This document shows, piece after piece, positions 43,742 through 52,675 of a stretch of DNA of 64,000 nt. This DNA comes from Bacteroides sedimenti (lineage in GTDB: Bacteria; Bacteroidota; Bacteroidia; Bacteroidales; Bacteroidaceae): positions 1,178,001-1,242,000 of the forward strand of contig NZ_AP028055.1 in assembly GCF_040365225.1 (NCBI RefSeq), given 5' to 3'. Each line of letters begins with the position of its first letter. Positions within the stretch are counted from its first letter, which is position 1. The notes beneath the pieces were generated by a model. It did no database searches. It saw nothing but the letters and a program-made list of their open reading frames with translations, and was not told the DNA's origin. The position numbers were made by a program, and so were the translations under genes.

Positions 43742-43794
43742 AAAAAGATAACCGGCCGGAACAGAAATAAATCTATTCCAGCCGACATCTTTTT
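43742..43794. terminator. hairpin with A/T flanks in intergenic region
   Basis: AAAAAGAT (43742-43749) and ATCTTTTT (43787-43794) flank GGC/GCC and GGAA/TTCC pairings. It fits a bidirectional terminator, but no gene ends beside it apart from the remnant at 43854-44012. Confidence 0.5.
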
Positions 43795-43853
43795 CTACAG
43801 CTATAAACCTTACCACTGTAGCCTAAACCAATATAAATTAAGCAAAAACACAA

Positions 43854-44012
43854 TTAAGAATAAAAAGGAACAAAATCCATGTTTTTGCTATCCCAAAGAT
43901 TGTAAACAGTAACAGCAATTACATTCCAAAACTTGTGGGAAACATGTTTCAAATCTACAGAATCAAATGATTCAAAGATTTGCTTCTTTCCATCATTACT
44001 CAATTGTATATT
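43854..44012 (-). pseudogene. unidentified protein remnant
   Basis: About 50 open minus-strand codons reading KKQIFESFDSVDLKHVSH, then WNVIAVTVYNLWDSKNMDF and VPFYS before the stop: real-looking protein, but with no ATG and with a stop just upstream. Likely the C-terminal tail of a lost gene. The hairpin at 43742-43794 lies where its terminator would be. Family unknown. The rest of 43487-44588 has no gene. Confidence 0.35.
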
Positions 44013-44481
44013 TTAATATTAAATATTTCTTATTCAAATAATACATATGCGCAACGCAATCTCACCATACTATCCAATATGGAGTCCATAATTTTATTTA
44101 ATTTAAATCAGGATTTTGTAGATAAAAGCAATCTACATGAAGATAATGCCACAAAATAATTAAACTCGCTCGTTTTTTTGCCTTTAATTTTTCTACTCCG
44201 CAAATATAAGATTAACATTTTAATTCAACAACTATTTCTTTAAATATATCAATTATAAACGTAGAAAATAATTTTTATCATAATAGAGTATTTATTATTA
44301 CATATTATTTTAATAAATAAAGAACAAAAACCCTAATTTATATTATTAATGAGACGAATAATCCACATAAAAACATCTTGATAATTTTTTATCTATATTT
44401 ATAGTATACATAAAATTATCAGTATAATTATTACACCTTTTATAAGCGCTATTTAAAACATTAATTCTTTAAAAAATATCA

Positions 44482-44515
44482 ATCATAAAAGATGAGCATG
44501 CTCATCTTTTATGAT
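44482..44515. terminator. 34-bp perfect palindrome downstream of the lyase gene
   Basis: ATCATAAAAGATGAGCA and its exact reverse complement meet without spacer. Sited 74 bases after the stop codon of the minus-strand lyase gene, so a terminator role is likely, although a spacer-free palindrome can also be a protein-binding or cruciform site. Confidence 0.6.
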
Positions 44516-44588
44516 ATTTGATTTATTATATGCAACAGAATAATAACCTCAGCGCTATTCTTTTAAGAATTGCCTTAAAAAAACAGAA

Positions 44589-46037
44589 TTATAGACTGTT
44601 ACCAAAATCTTCCTTAAACTTAGCCATCAGTTTTTCCGGCCAATCAGATAATGGGGCCAGTTTTCCCATAAAAAATCTTAGTACAGGCGGTTCTTCCACG
44701 AATTTTAGTCCACCAATCAGATGACGGTTTTCAAATAACCAGGTAAGTCTATCTTCCACATATTTAATCTGAGATAGTGTAAACACACGACGAGGAACAG
44801 CCAGCCTAAGTAATTCCATATCCGACATAGGTTCCACCCCATTTTCGTCACGCTGGTTTGACATTGTACCACGTTCCATTCCACGCACACCTGAAATCAG
44901 AAATAACGCAGCTGCCAATGCTCCGGCAGGATATTGCTGCTGAGGTATATGAGAGCAAAAATTCATCGCATCCACATGAACACCAAGTACACCGGCAGGC
45001 TTCACAACTGGTATATCCTTAGAATCTAGTTGTTCTACCAGATATTTAATAAAACGAGGGCTTTGACTGATACTACTTTCATCAAGTACTTCATACAATC
45101 CCACAGCCATAGCTTCTACTTCACGAATAGACATTCCACCATAAGTAAGAAAACCTTCATAAAGAGGTATGAATGCTTCAAGTTCTTTAAAAATCTTTAT
45201 ATCGTTTGTACAGATACCACCACCACGAGAAGAACTGAGTTTGCGGGCAGAAAAATAGCACAGATCAGCCAAGCCAGTCATGGCTTTAACAACCGTTGCC
45301 ATATCAGAGTTTCTGAACTCTTCTTCGCGTTGCAGAATCAGATATGCATTTTCTCCTAACAAGCTAGCGTCTAGAACCAGGCGAATTCCATATTTGTCGG
45401 CAATTGCACGCACGTCACGCAGGTTTTGTATGGAAAATGGCTGACCGCCAATCAGATTAGTCGACGCTTCCATACGGATAAAGGGAATATTTTCGGCACC
45501 ATGGGTTCTTATGACCTCTTCCAACTTTTCGATATTCATATTGCCTTTAAAAGGGCAGCTGGAATTAATTACATAAGCCTCATCATATAACAATTCGGCA
45601 ATTTGTCCGCCCTTGTCAGTAATATGGGCCATTGCCGTAGTGAAATGGTAATTCATTGGGATAAGACTTCCCTTTTTTACATAAGCAACCGAAAGAATAT
45701 TTTCAGCGGCACGTCCCTGATGCACAGGCAACAAGTATTTCTTATCTAGAACATGTTCAACGGATTTCTGGAGGCGGTCAAAGCTCTGCGAACCGGCATA
45801 AGCATCATCAGCACGCATCATTGCAGCCAGCTGATTATCACTCATGGCATTAGTACCAGAGTCGGTCAACATATCGAGAAATACATCTTTTGTGCTAAGT
45901 CTGAATGTATTAAATCCACCTTCTTTAAGAGCTTCAAGGCGGCGTTCAACAGAAACAAGATGTAGTTTTTGTACGATGCGTACTTTGTGCAGTTCTAACG
46001 GAATATTTTCTCCGCTATAGAATTTAATTTCTTGCAT
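44589..46037 (-). CDS. divergent beta-eliminating lyase, tyrosine phenol-lyase/tryptophanase family
   Basis: 482 residues, PLP-dependent fold I lyase: TDSGTNAMSDNQLAAMM, HQGRAAENI, NLIGGQPFSI and the PLP Lys266 in SARKLSSSRGGG. Residues that separate the two families favour tyrosine phenol-lyase: Arg389 in GMERG (tryptophanases have Ile/Val there) and Phe455 in VLRFF (tryptophanases have His). However, the usual DATR motif is DASL (Arg replaced by Leu226), and the KKD after the PLP Lys is changed, so the substrate may differ from tyrosine. It yields an aromatic plus pyruvate and ammonia if active. Regulated by a leader with an intrinsic terminator. Confidence 0.82.
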   Translation of the reverse strand: MQEIKFYSGENIPLELHKVRIVQKLHLVSVERRLEALKEGGFNTFRLSTKDVFLDMLTDSGTNAMSDNQLAAMMRADDAYAGSQSFDRLQKSVEHVLDKKYLLPVHQGRAAENILSVAYVKKGSLIPMNYHFTTAMAHITDKGGQIAELLYDEAYVINSSCPFKGNMNIEKLEEVIRTHGAENIPFIRMEASTNLIGGQPFSIQNLRDVRAIADKYGIRLVLDASLLGENAYLILQREEEFRNSDMATVVKAMTGLADLCYFSARKLSSSRGGGICTNDIKIFKELEAFIPLYEGFLTYGGMSIREVEAMAVGLYEVLDESSISQSPRFIKYLVEQLDSKDIPVVKPAGVLGVHVDAMNFCSHIPQQQYPAGALAAALFLISGVRGMERGTMSNQRDENGVEPMSDMELLRLAVPRRVFTLSQIKYVEDRLTWLFENRHLIGGLKFVEEPPVLRFFMGKLAPLSDWPEKLMAKFKEDFGNSL

Positions 46038-46083
46038 AGTTGTTTTCGAAATAATGTTTTAGTATAGATTTTTATCCTTTATA

Positions 46084-46140
46084 TCATAAAAAAATTGCGT
46101 ACCTGCCATAAGCAAGCACGCAATTGAATAAATATATCAT
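46084..46140 (-). CDS. candidate leader peptide with three tyrosines
   Basis: 18 codons, MIYLFNCVLAYGRYAIFL, within the about 130-nt leader of the lyase gene. It starts 26 nt after the expected transcription start and its codons 5-16 run through the terminator stem, ending just after the T-run. Tyr at 3, 11 and 14 fits control by tyrosine or its tRNA charging. AT-rich DNA makes TAT codons common, so chance is possible. Confidence 0.4.
   Translation of the reverse strand: MIYLFNCVLAYGRYAIFL
46087..46124 (-). terminator. leader attenuator of the lyase gene
   Basis: ATTGCGT and ACGCAAT (46094-46100 and 46118-46124) pair with an internal GC-rich loop, and seven T follow on the minus strand. It lies between promoter and start codon, so transcription would stop here unless antitermination occurs. 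Confidence 0.65.
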
Positions 46141-46169
46141 TTTAATGCAATTCTATGTGCTTTTCGATA

Positions 46170-46199
46170 CAAAGGTATGTATTATTTTTATAAAGCAAA
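46170..46199 (-). promoter_or_regulatory. promoter of the lyase gene
   Basis: TTTG at 46196-46199 and TACCTTTG at 46170-46177 on the minus strand, spacer 18: close to consensus. Start near 46166, leader about 129 nt. Confidence 0.7.
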
Positions 46200-46269
46200 A
46201 TATATTGTTACCATTTATACCAAAAAAATATAAAATCTTTAATAAGAAACCGCTTAAAATATAAAATTA

Positions 46270-47676
46270 TTAGAAACTACTTATATTTAACCTTCCGCCA
46301 GTAACACACTTTCCTGAAAGCGCGGGAGTTGGTACAGCATTAGATTTTATAGCTTGAATTACTTCAGAAATAGAAGCATCCGGATGAGATGACAGATAGA
46401 GAACAACGGCTCCAGTCACATGAGGGGCCGCCATTGATGTTCCATCAGACAGAGCATAAGATGAAAGCACCTTTCCTTTAGATTTCAAAGGAATACATGA
46501 ATAGATTCCGGAACCCGGCGCGGCAATATCTACTGATGTAGCTCCATAATTAGAAAAGATAGACAACCCTCCGGTGCTGGTAATAGAAGCTACAGTAATA
46601 ATATTGCTGTTACTATAACATGCAGGATAATATGGTGTACGGTCAATATTCATTCCATCGTTACCTGCAGCTGCAATAAAGATTATACCCGCCTCGTTAG
46701 CGCGCTCAATGGCATCATACAATGCTTGGGAGTATCCTCCTCCACCCCAGGAATTATTTGTTGCGACGATATTCACTCCTGCTTTTTTCAGATTAGTAAA
46801 GTAGTCAATCGCCTCAATTGCATCAGCAGTAGTTCCTCCTTTGCGACCCATAAACTTTCCGCTTAACAGTTTTACATTCCAGCATACACCTGCCACGCCT
46901 ATTCCATTGTTTCCCACAGCACCAATTGTTCCGGCCACATGTGTTCCATGGTCGTCGAGAGCAGCATCGAAAACCTTATTATTATTGTTGGCAAAGTTCC
47001 ATCCATATACATCATCCACATATCCGTTGCCATCATCATCAATCCGATTATCCGGTATCTCACCCGGATTCACTCCTGCATTCGCAGCCAGATCTTCGTG
47101 CATATACATATATCCTTCATCGATTATTCCCACATAAAGATCGCTTGAACCCGTATGTCCTGCGGCCCAGGCATCTGCTGCCCCACAACCGAATTCATTT
47201 GACGGAGAAGAAGAGGAACTATACATGCCCCAAAGCGATCCATTGGCGAAATATGTGTCGTTAATTGCTTCTTTTTTATAGATGAAGTTGGGCTCGGCAT
47301 ATTCAACCGCTTCTAAACGTTTCAGCAATCCTACTGCATTAGCAACATCGGGTACATTTATCAGCATCAGTCCTTTTCTGTCACCTAAACGTTTCATGGC
47401 ATTGGTCAGAATCTTTCTAGCAACAACAGCATTTACATTGTTCAACGCTTTTAAGCAGACAGAGTCTGGTACATCATTTCTAAATTTCACCAGTACTTCG
47501 TTAGCGACAAATTCCGATTCAACAGATGAATCCGCATTGATTGATCGGGTCTTAATACCTGAACCGCCTGTTACATCCATGGTTAATTCTTCGTTTGAGC
47601 AACCCGGCGAGAGGATGGCCATCGTTCCAATCAAAGAGACGGCTGCCAATGTGGAATTAAGTAGTTTTTTTTTCAT
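46270..47676 (-). CDS. subtilisin-like serine protease (S8), secreted, lipoprotein-like
   Basis: 468 residues: signal with CSNEE after ILSPGC (lipobox Cys26). An N-terminal I9-like propeptide/fold region (about 50-135: VANEVLVKFRNDVPDSV ... EYAEPNFIY) precedes the S8 catalytic domain (about 175-468) with Asp in GIIDEGYMYMHEDL, His in DDHGTHVAGT and Ser in SDGTSMAAPH. The oxyanion Asn is in NNSWGGG. Likely surface-exposed in the outer membrane, as in many Bacteroidales. A weak TATCTTCG promoter may lie upstream. Confidence 0.9.
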   Translation of the reverse strand: MKKKLLNSTLAAVSLIGTMAILSPGCSNEELTMDVTGGSGIKTRSINADSSVESEFVANEVLVKFRNDVPDSVCLKALNNVNAVVARKILTNAMKRLGDRKGLMLINVPDVANAVGLLKRLEAVEYAEPNFIYKKEAINDTYFANGSLWGMYSSSSSPSNEFGCGAADAWAAGHTGSSDLYVGIIDEGYMYMHEDLAANAGVNPGEIPDNRIDDDGNGYVDDVYGWNFANNNNKVFDAALDDHGTHVAGTIGAVGNNGIGVAGVCWNVKLLSGKFMGRKGGTTADAIEAIDYFTNLKKAGVNIVATNNSWGGGGYSQALYDAIERANEAGIIFIAAAGNDGMNIDRTPYYPACYSNSNIITVASITSTGGLSIFSNYGATSVDIAAPGSGIYSCIPLKSKGKVLSSYALSDGTSMAAPHVTGAVVLYLSSHPDASISEVIQAIKSNAVPTPALSGKCVTGGRLNISSF

Positions 47677-47887
47677 AAATAAATTAATTGTTTATATGTT
47701 AGATTTTTGATTGATAGTATGTATTTGCCGGGCGAAGATAAATATATTAATTAACTTAAGAAAAAATATCTAAAAAATATAGCGTTTCCTTTGAAAATAG
47801 TAGATATCCATATAAATTGCTGCAAATGAATTATCTATCTATAACTTCTCCATATCCTTATTTATATAGCATTTATTAGCTAGACAA

Positions 47888-48403
47888 TCATAATAATTTT
47901 TCGAATGCCTTTCTCGGATCTTGATACATCACCTCTCCGCAATAAGTAAATCCGAGTGTAGAAAGCATTTTTAGCATGTAATGATTATCAAAATTTGTGT
48001 CTAACCTGAAACTATGAATTCCTTTCGAAAGGCTCAGTTCCTCAACCCGGTGCATAAATTCAGTTGCCACTCCTCTTTTTTTTACCTCGTCAGCTACGGC
48101 CAAACGATGTACCACCACATAAGGATTATCACTCAACCACTTTCCTTCAAGTGCATCATAAGCAGGTTCTCCGTCAAAGATTACTGCTCCGTAAGCCACA
48201 ACCTGATTGTCATTAGTAAGAACATATCCGTACCCTTTTTCAATATCTCGAGCGATATTTACGGGGGAAGGATATCCGTTCTGCCATTGTTTGCTATTCA
48301 AACTGCGCATCTGAGCTTGTGCTTGCTGAATAATTTCCCAAATACGTGCTGCATCACCTTCTGTCGCACTTCTGAATTGCATATCTTTATTGTTTATACT
48401 CAT
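47888..48403 (-). CDS. GNAT-family N-acetyltransferase
   Basis: 171 residues from MSINNKDMQF. GNAT fold: acetyl-CoA P-loop region HRLAVADEVKKRGVATEFMHR (Q/RxxGxA-like), SFRLDTNFDNHYMLKML and GFTYCGEVMY. The start at 48403 is chosen over the upstream Met (48430) because the extra residues (MRIYNNYYF) are not found in the family. Substrate unknown; the surrounding genes give no hint. Confidence 0.85.
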   Translation of the reverse strand: MSINNKDMQFRSATEGDAARIWEIIQQAQAQMRSLNSKQWQNGYPSPVNIARDIEKGYGYVLTNDNQVVAYGAVIFDGEPAYDALEGKWLSDNPYVVVHRLAVADEVKKRGVATEFMHRVEELSLSKGIHSFRLDTNFDNHYMLKMLSTLGFTYCGEVMYQDPRKAFEKLL

Positions 48404-48496
48404 AAAATAATAGTTATTATAAATTCTCAATGTGGGTATAAAAATAAAATATTTTATTGATAGTATGCGTGTCGTCCATCTATTTTTTCAAAAGTC

Positions 48497-48531
48497 AAAG
48501 GGGATGTCTCAGAACCTGAGACATCCCCTTT
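48497..48531. terminator. strong bidirectional terminator
   Basis: Perfect 16-bp stem (AAAGGGGATGTCTCAG and CTGAGACATCCCCTTT) around a 3-base loop. It lies between the minus-strand PorT-type gene and the acetyltransferase, serving the former. Confidence 0.9.
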
Positions 48532-48593
48532 CTTATTTCGGATGCAAACTATATAAAAAGAGCATTTAATCTTTTTATATCAAATTATTAAAA

Positions 48594-49184
48594 TCAGAAT
48601 TTATAACCAACGGATAAACCAAAGTTGATATTCTTAGGAGCATCGCCATCACCTAGTTTGGTTAAACCTAGCTGACCGTCAAGCCCCAGAATAATTTGCG
48701 AAATTTCAAACGATACTCCAAAACCCAGTCCGGCATCAAACCTCTTCAGACCTAAACCTTTATCACCAAATGTATCATCTTTCACATTACCATAACTTGT
48801 TTTACCTGCAATGCCATATCCAAAGTATGGACCAGCTGCAAACAACATATTCAGATTATCTGAAACCGGAACTCTGGCTTGTACATTTACAGGCAATTCG
48901 AGATAAACTTGATTCACTGTTAGGTTTTCTGGTATTAAAGTTTCTTTAGTACCTTTAGTGGTAAAAAAGAGAGATGGTTGTAAGGACCAGGTCTTATCGA
49001 AAGCATACTCCATGCCACCACCAACCTTAAAGCCGATTTTGGCGTCTGTTCCGTCAGTCTCACCTCCGGTCCAGTTACTCAGGTTTATACCAGCTTTCAC
49101 GTTCCACGAAACTTTTGAATCCTGTGCCATTACTACTACATTACCCAGTAATAAGATGACTACAAATAAAAACAGTTTTTTCAT
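48594..49184 (-). CDS. PorT-type outer membrane beta-barrel protein
   Basis: 196 residues: signal MKKLFLFVVILLLGNVVVMAQ, then an eight-strand barrel of the OMP_b-brl_2/PorT family, ending GLSVGYKF. Paralogue of the protein at 60628 (shared WNxKAGxNxSNW, GMEYAFDKxWSLQPSLF and APKNINF segments). Function unknown. The long minus-strand leader has no hairpin. Confidence 0.8.
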   Translation of the reverse strand: MKKLFLFVVILLLGNVVVMAQDSKVSWNVKAGINLSNWTGGETDGTDAKIGFKVGGGMEYAFDKTWSLQPSLFFTTKGTKETLIPENLTVNQVYLELPVNVQARVPVSDNLNMLFAAGPYFGYGIAGKTSYGNVKDDTFGDKGLGLKRFDAGLGFGVSFEISQIILGLDGQLGLTKLGDGDAPKNINFGLSVGYKF

Positions 49185-49565
49185 AATACGTTAGTTTTAA
49201 TTAGAATGTTGAGATCTGACCGGTAGAAACATTATTAGTTTTTCCCAGTCTCATTATAATATAAATTATTGTGAATCAAATTGATGATAAAATTTCAATT
49301 ATACCAACAACAATGACACTCGTATTTTCTAATTATCATTTCTTTGATACAACATCAAAAAAAACAAAACAAAAATAAAAATGTTCCTTTTAAATTATAA
49401 AATTAGATAATATTAACAGAGAATCAAATTATAAATTTCATAATAATTATTTCATTTAGAACTGATTATTTATTCTTGACTTCATAAAAATTGATTATGT
49501 TTGTATTGCTCGAAAAATAGCAATTTGATTAGAATTAAACAATTAACCTTTTATAGTCTGAAATT
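49185..49565. other. intergenic, promoter of BspA-like gene
   Basis: AT-rich, no gene. A TATGTTTG box at 49496-49503 should drive the plus-strand gene at 49566. Confidence 0.5.
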
Positions 49566-50876
49566 ATGAAAAGATTAAATCTCCTTAGATGGATATTGTC
49601 TACTGTTTGTTTATTTATGGGTATTAATCTATCTGCTGCAACAATTCATGTACAAAAAGCAGGAACCCTTTCTTCATTGATATCAGAAAAAGATAAATAT
49701 AAAATTACCGATTTAATTTTAACCGGCGAACTGAATGGAGATGACATTCTATTTATCCGCGAAATGGCAGGTAGAGGAGGTAGCCCGGAAAAGATTACAG
49801 AAGGTAAGCTTACAAAGCTCAACCTGGAAAAGGTTTCTTTTATGAAAGGCGGATGTCCATACTATAAATCGGGCCGTACTTGTTTCTATAGTGAAAATAA
49901 TAAGCTCACCGATTTCATGTTTTACGACCTGATAAATTTAACCTCATTAACTCTTCCTTCCTCTATTTCTTCAATTGGCAGCAAGGCACTTTATGGATGC
50001 AAAAATTTAACTTCTCTCTCTGTCCCAAACAGTGTCGTTTCTATTAACTACAGAGCCTTTTACCGTTGCACAGGGTTAAAGTCGGTTACAATTGGATCGA
50101 ATGTAACATCAATCGACAACTCGGCATTTCTGGGATGTGACGGACTGGTAAAATTTGATGTTTCGAATAAAAATAGACTATATAGAGATGTACGCGGTGT
50201 TCTTTTCACAAAAGACAAAAGCCGGCTGGTAGCTTATCCTAATTCCAGATTGGGAAGTTATATCATTCCAGAAGGAACTATCCTGATAGACAAGTTTGCT
50301 TTTGCAGGATGTTCTGAACTCACCACTGTCTTTATTCCCAATAGTGTGACTAATATTGCACAAGGAGCTTTTTCTAATTGTTCCAAATTAAGTTCGGTTA
50401 CTATTGGCAGCCGTGTAAACGGCATTGGCGAAGGAGCTTTCTATGGATGCGCAGAATTAAAGGAGTTTAGAGTTTTAGAAAACAACCGATACTATACAGC
50501 TATTGACGGGGTTTTATTCAGTAAAGATGAGACCAGAATAATACTATATCCTAATGCTATGTCGAGGAAATACTCTATCCCCAACAAAGTGACATCAATT
50601 GCCTGCGAGGCTTTCATGGGATGCACTGGACTCAACTCAGTCACAATTCCCGAAAGCATGACATTAATAGAGAACAACGCATTTCTTTGTTGTTCAGAAA
50701 TCAAAGAAATGCATTGTAAAAGCAGTAACCCACCTGCCACTCTTGAAAACAATCTGTCTACCGATTTTATAGGAATTGATAAAGAACTATGCATTCTCTA
50801 TGTTCCCAAAGGAGCAAAAGACAAGTACAGACAAGCAAAAGAATGGAACGAGTTCGCAAATATTATTGAAGAATAA
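49566..50876 (+). CDS. BspA-like leucine-rich repeat surface protein
   Basis: 436 residues: signal peptide (cleavage near ATIHV), then at least nine LRR_5 repeats of about 22-24 residues (LTSLTLPSSISSIGSKALYGC, LTSLSVPNSVVSINYRAFYRC and so on), interrupted by two similar loop inserts (YRDVRGVLFTKDKSRLVAYP and YTAIDGVLFSKDETRIILYP). This is the BspA/Treponema pallidum type found on bacterial surfaces, used for adhesion or protein binding. No LPXTG or T9SS tail is visible, so anchoring is unclear. Confidence 0.87.
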   Translation: MKRLNLLRWILSTVCLFMGINLSAATIHVQKAGTLSSLISEKDKYKITDLILTGELNGDDILFIREMAGRGGSPEKITEGKLTKLNLEKVSFMKGGCPYYKSGRTCFYSENNKLTDFMFYDLINLTSLTLPSSISSIGSKALYGCKNLTSLSVPNSVVSINYRAFYRCTGLKSVTIGSNVTSIDNSAFLGCDGLVKFDVSNKNRLYRDVRGVLFTKDKSRLVAYPNSRLGSYIIPEGTILIDKFAFAGCSELTTVFIPNSVTNIAQGAFSNCSKLSSVTIGSRVNGIGEGAFYGCAELKEFRVLENNRYYTAIDGVLFSKDETRIILYPNAMSRKYSIPNKVTSIACEAFMGCTGLNSVTIPESMTLIENNAFLCCSEIKEMHCKSSNPPATLENNLSTDFIGIDKELCILYVPKGAKDKYRQAKEWNEFANIIEE

Positions 50877-50965
50877 CTGAGAATTCTCCAGAGAAACAGC
50901 ATTTTTTGCATATTTATTTTATTTCATTTCCAACTGTACAAAATAAGAATTTTCCTTCTTGAGCG

Positions 50966-50999
50966 CATCCAAAAAGCTGAGTTTACAACTTTTAGGATG
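50966..50999 (+). terminator. possible terminator after BspA-like gene
   Basis: CATCC-A-AAAAG and CTTTT-A-GGATG form an imperfect stem (one A-A mismatch), followed by a run of T after a short gap. Remaining 50877-51139: no gene; a TAACCGGTTA palindrome sits at about 51076. Confidence 0.4.
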
Positions 51000-51139
51000 T
51001 GCTTCACATTTTTTATAGCGGCATTTTAAAACCATTATCACATTAATTATCAGACAAATAAAGAGAAACCAGTTAACCGGTTAGGGAAATTCCTATCAAA
51101 GATTGGGGATAACCCCTGGGATGCTATTTATTCCTGCCC

Positions 51140-51147
51140 TATATTTG
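51140..51147 (+). promoter_or_regulatory. -7 box for the His/Arg-rich protein gene
   Basis: TATATTTG, 46 bases before the ATG; leader about 42 nt. Confidence 0.5.
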
Positions 51148-51192
51148 TGACATCACAAACAACTTAGGTATTAATTTTAAAAAAGAGGTGTT

Positions 51193-51579
51193 ATGAAGAA
51201 GATAGTATTGTTATTAGTTGCCATCATGATGGTATCAATAAGTTCGGTAAGCATGGCTTCAAACAAAGGTAAGCATCACCATAAAGGGAATCGCACTGAA
51301 GTAATTGTAATCCATGAAAATAGAAGAGGTCATGATTGTCGCAAATACAGAGATCGCGACTATAGAGACGAGGATCGTTACTATCGCCACGACAACAGAA
51401 GATGCGATGATTACAGAGATGGCAGACGTTGCGAAGTGAGATACAAGAAGCATAAATGCAAAGGGCACAGATGCGATGGATACTGCTATGAGCCTCATCG
51501 CCACCATCACAACACAGACGCCAAAGTTGCCGGTGCAATTCTTGGTACTGCAGCTCTTGTTCTGCTGACTACTCATTAA
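51193..51579 (+). CDS. small secreted His/Arg/Asp/Tyr-rich protein
   Basis: 128 residues: signal peptide MKKIVLLLVAIMMVSISSVSMASNK, then a strongly low-complexity stretch of R, H, D, Y and C (DYRDEDRYYRHDNRRCDDYR; six Cys in all), then a hydrophobic C-terminal segment AGAILGTAALVLLTTH. The mix of His and Cys suggests metal or nucleic-acid contact; the hydrophobic tail suggests membrane attachment. Same type as YXWGXW/glycine-zipper small proteins, function unknown. Followed by a strong terminator. Confidence 0.72.
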   Translation: MKKIVLLLVAIMMVSISSVSMASNKGKHHHKGNRTEVIVIHENRRGHDCRKYRDRDYRDEDRYYRHDNRRCDDYRDGRRCEVRYKKHKCKGHRCDGYCYEPHRHHHNTDAKVAGAILGTAALVLLTTH

Positions 51580-51601
51580 TAATCAAGTTGAAATTTGGGT
51601 T

Positions 51602-51646
51602 CTGCGGCAAAAAGTCTATCTTCGGATGGCTTTTGCCGCAGTTTTT
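51602..51646 (+). terminator. terminator of the His/Arg-rich gene
   Basis: CTGCGGCAAAAAG and CTTTTGCCGCAG form a stem with one mismatch, followed by TTTTTATTT. Confidence 0.87.
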
Positions 51647-51862
51647 ATTTCCTGCGGACCAGTGACGCGTTTTTTTCAGAGCACAATCATAGCGCAATGT
51701 GAATTATATCCCAAACAAACGCACCTGGTTATAAATCTTCCCGATAGAATACCAACTAAGCGCATTTCATTTTACCGGGATTGTAGAATGGGATTATTTC
51801 TTATTCCCTTTGCATCAGATACAATATCCAACCGATAGTGCCGGCGAAAATATCACTTTTGC

Positions 51863-52675
51863 CTATTCCCAGAATGCAAAGAAATGATGAACCGGGCCAT
51901 GCCCTTTCCCTATTTCATAATCAGCCCCAGAGGCTATTGCCTGGGTGATGTATTCCTTGGCATTCCGCACAGCCTCATTCAGGGATAAACCTTTTGCCAG
52001 AAAAGAGGCCAGAGCCGACGACAAGGTACAACCCGTACCATGTGTATTGCGTGATTTAATCCTTGCGGCACGAAGCTCAATGATTTCATCCGTTTCGGCA
52101 TTATAGAAAAGGTCGGTCAGTTCATCGCTCTCCAGATGCCCTGCCTTCAACAACACAGAGACCATTCCATTACAGGAGAGTTTTCTTATTACACGAGGAA
52201 AATCTTCCTTCCGCACTATTCGCTCTCCCAACAAAACCTCTGCTTCAGGAATATTAGGCGTAATTACCCGTACAAATGGAATCAACTCCCGTTTCAAAGC
52301 ACTAATGGCTTCTTTCTTAAGTAAATCGTCACCGGATGTGGCTGCCATGACGGGGTCGAGCACGATATTCCGGACGTCATATGCAGACAATGCCTCTCGT
52401 ACTGCCATAATTTGCGAGGATGAATGAAGCATACCGATTTTTATCGCATCGGCGCCAATATCGTCGAGCACGGATTTGATTTGCCCTTTCACAAAAGAGG
52501 CGGGAATGGGATGAACAGCCTTTACCCTTGTGGTATCTTCATCCACAACAGCTGTAATGGCAGTCATTGCATAACATCCACAGGCAGAGATAGTCTTTAT
52601 GTCGGCCTGAATGCCTGCACCGCCGCTCGGGTCGCTCCCGGCAATGGAAAGTACACGTTTATATAGTTTGGGCAT
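51863..52675 (-). CDS. thiD: hydroxymethylpyrimidine (phosphate) kinase
   Basis: 270 residues, ribokinase fold. SIAGSDPSGGAGIQADIKTI binds HMP; TPNIPEAEVLL and NTHGTGCTLSSALAS form the ATP/anion-hole end with catalytic Asp/Gly around HGTGC. It phosphorylates HMP and HMP-P for thiamine synthesis. It is read divergently from the riboswitch operon. A TATATTTG box (minus strand, 52737-52744) is its likely promoter, with no riboswitch in front of it. Confidence 0.95.
   Translation of the reverse strand: MPKLYKRVLSIAGSDPSGGAGIQADIKTISACGCYAMTAITAVVDEDTTRVKAVHPIPASFVKGQIKSVLDDIGADAIKIGMLHSSSQIMAVREALSAYDVRNIVLDPVMAATSGDDLLKKEAISALKRELIPFVRVITPNIPEAEVLLGERIVRKEDFPRVIRKLSCNGMVSVLLKAGHLESDELTDLFYNAETDEIIELRAARIKSRNTHGTGCTLSSALASFLAKGLSLNEAVRNAKEYITQAIASGADYEIGKGHGPVHHFFAFWE

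Noticed and set aside
43742..43794. Possible small RNA gene at the isolated hairpin
   Set aside because: No promoter box was found within 150 bases on either side; better explained as the terminator of the lost gene at 43854-44012.
51626..51838. 70-codon frame after the His/Arg-rich gene
   Set aside because: Begins inside a terminator stem; no ribosome site or protein pattern.
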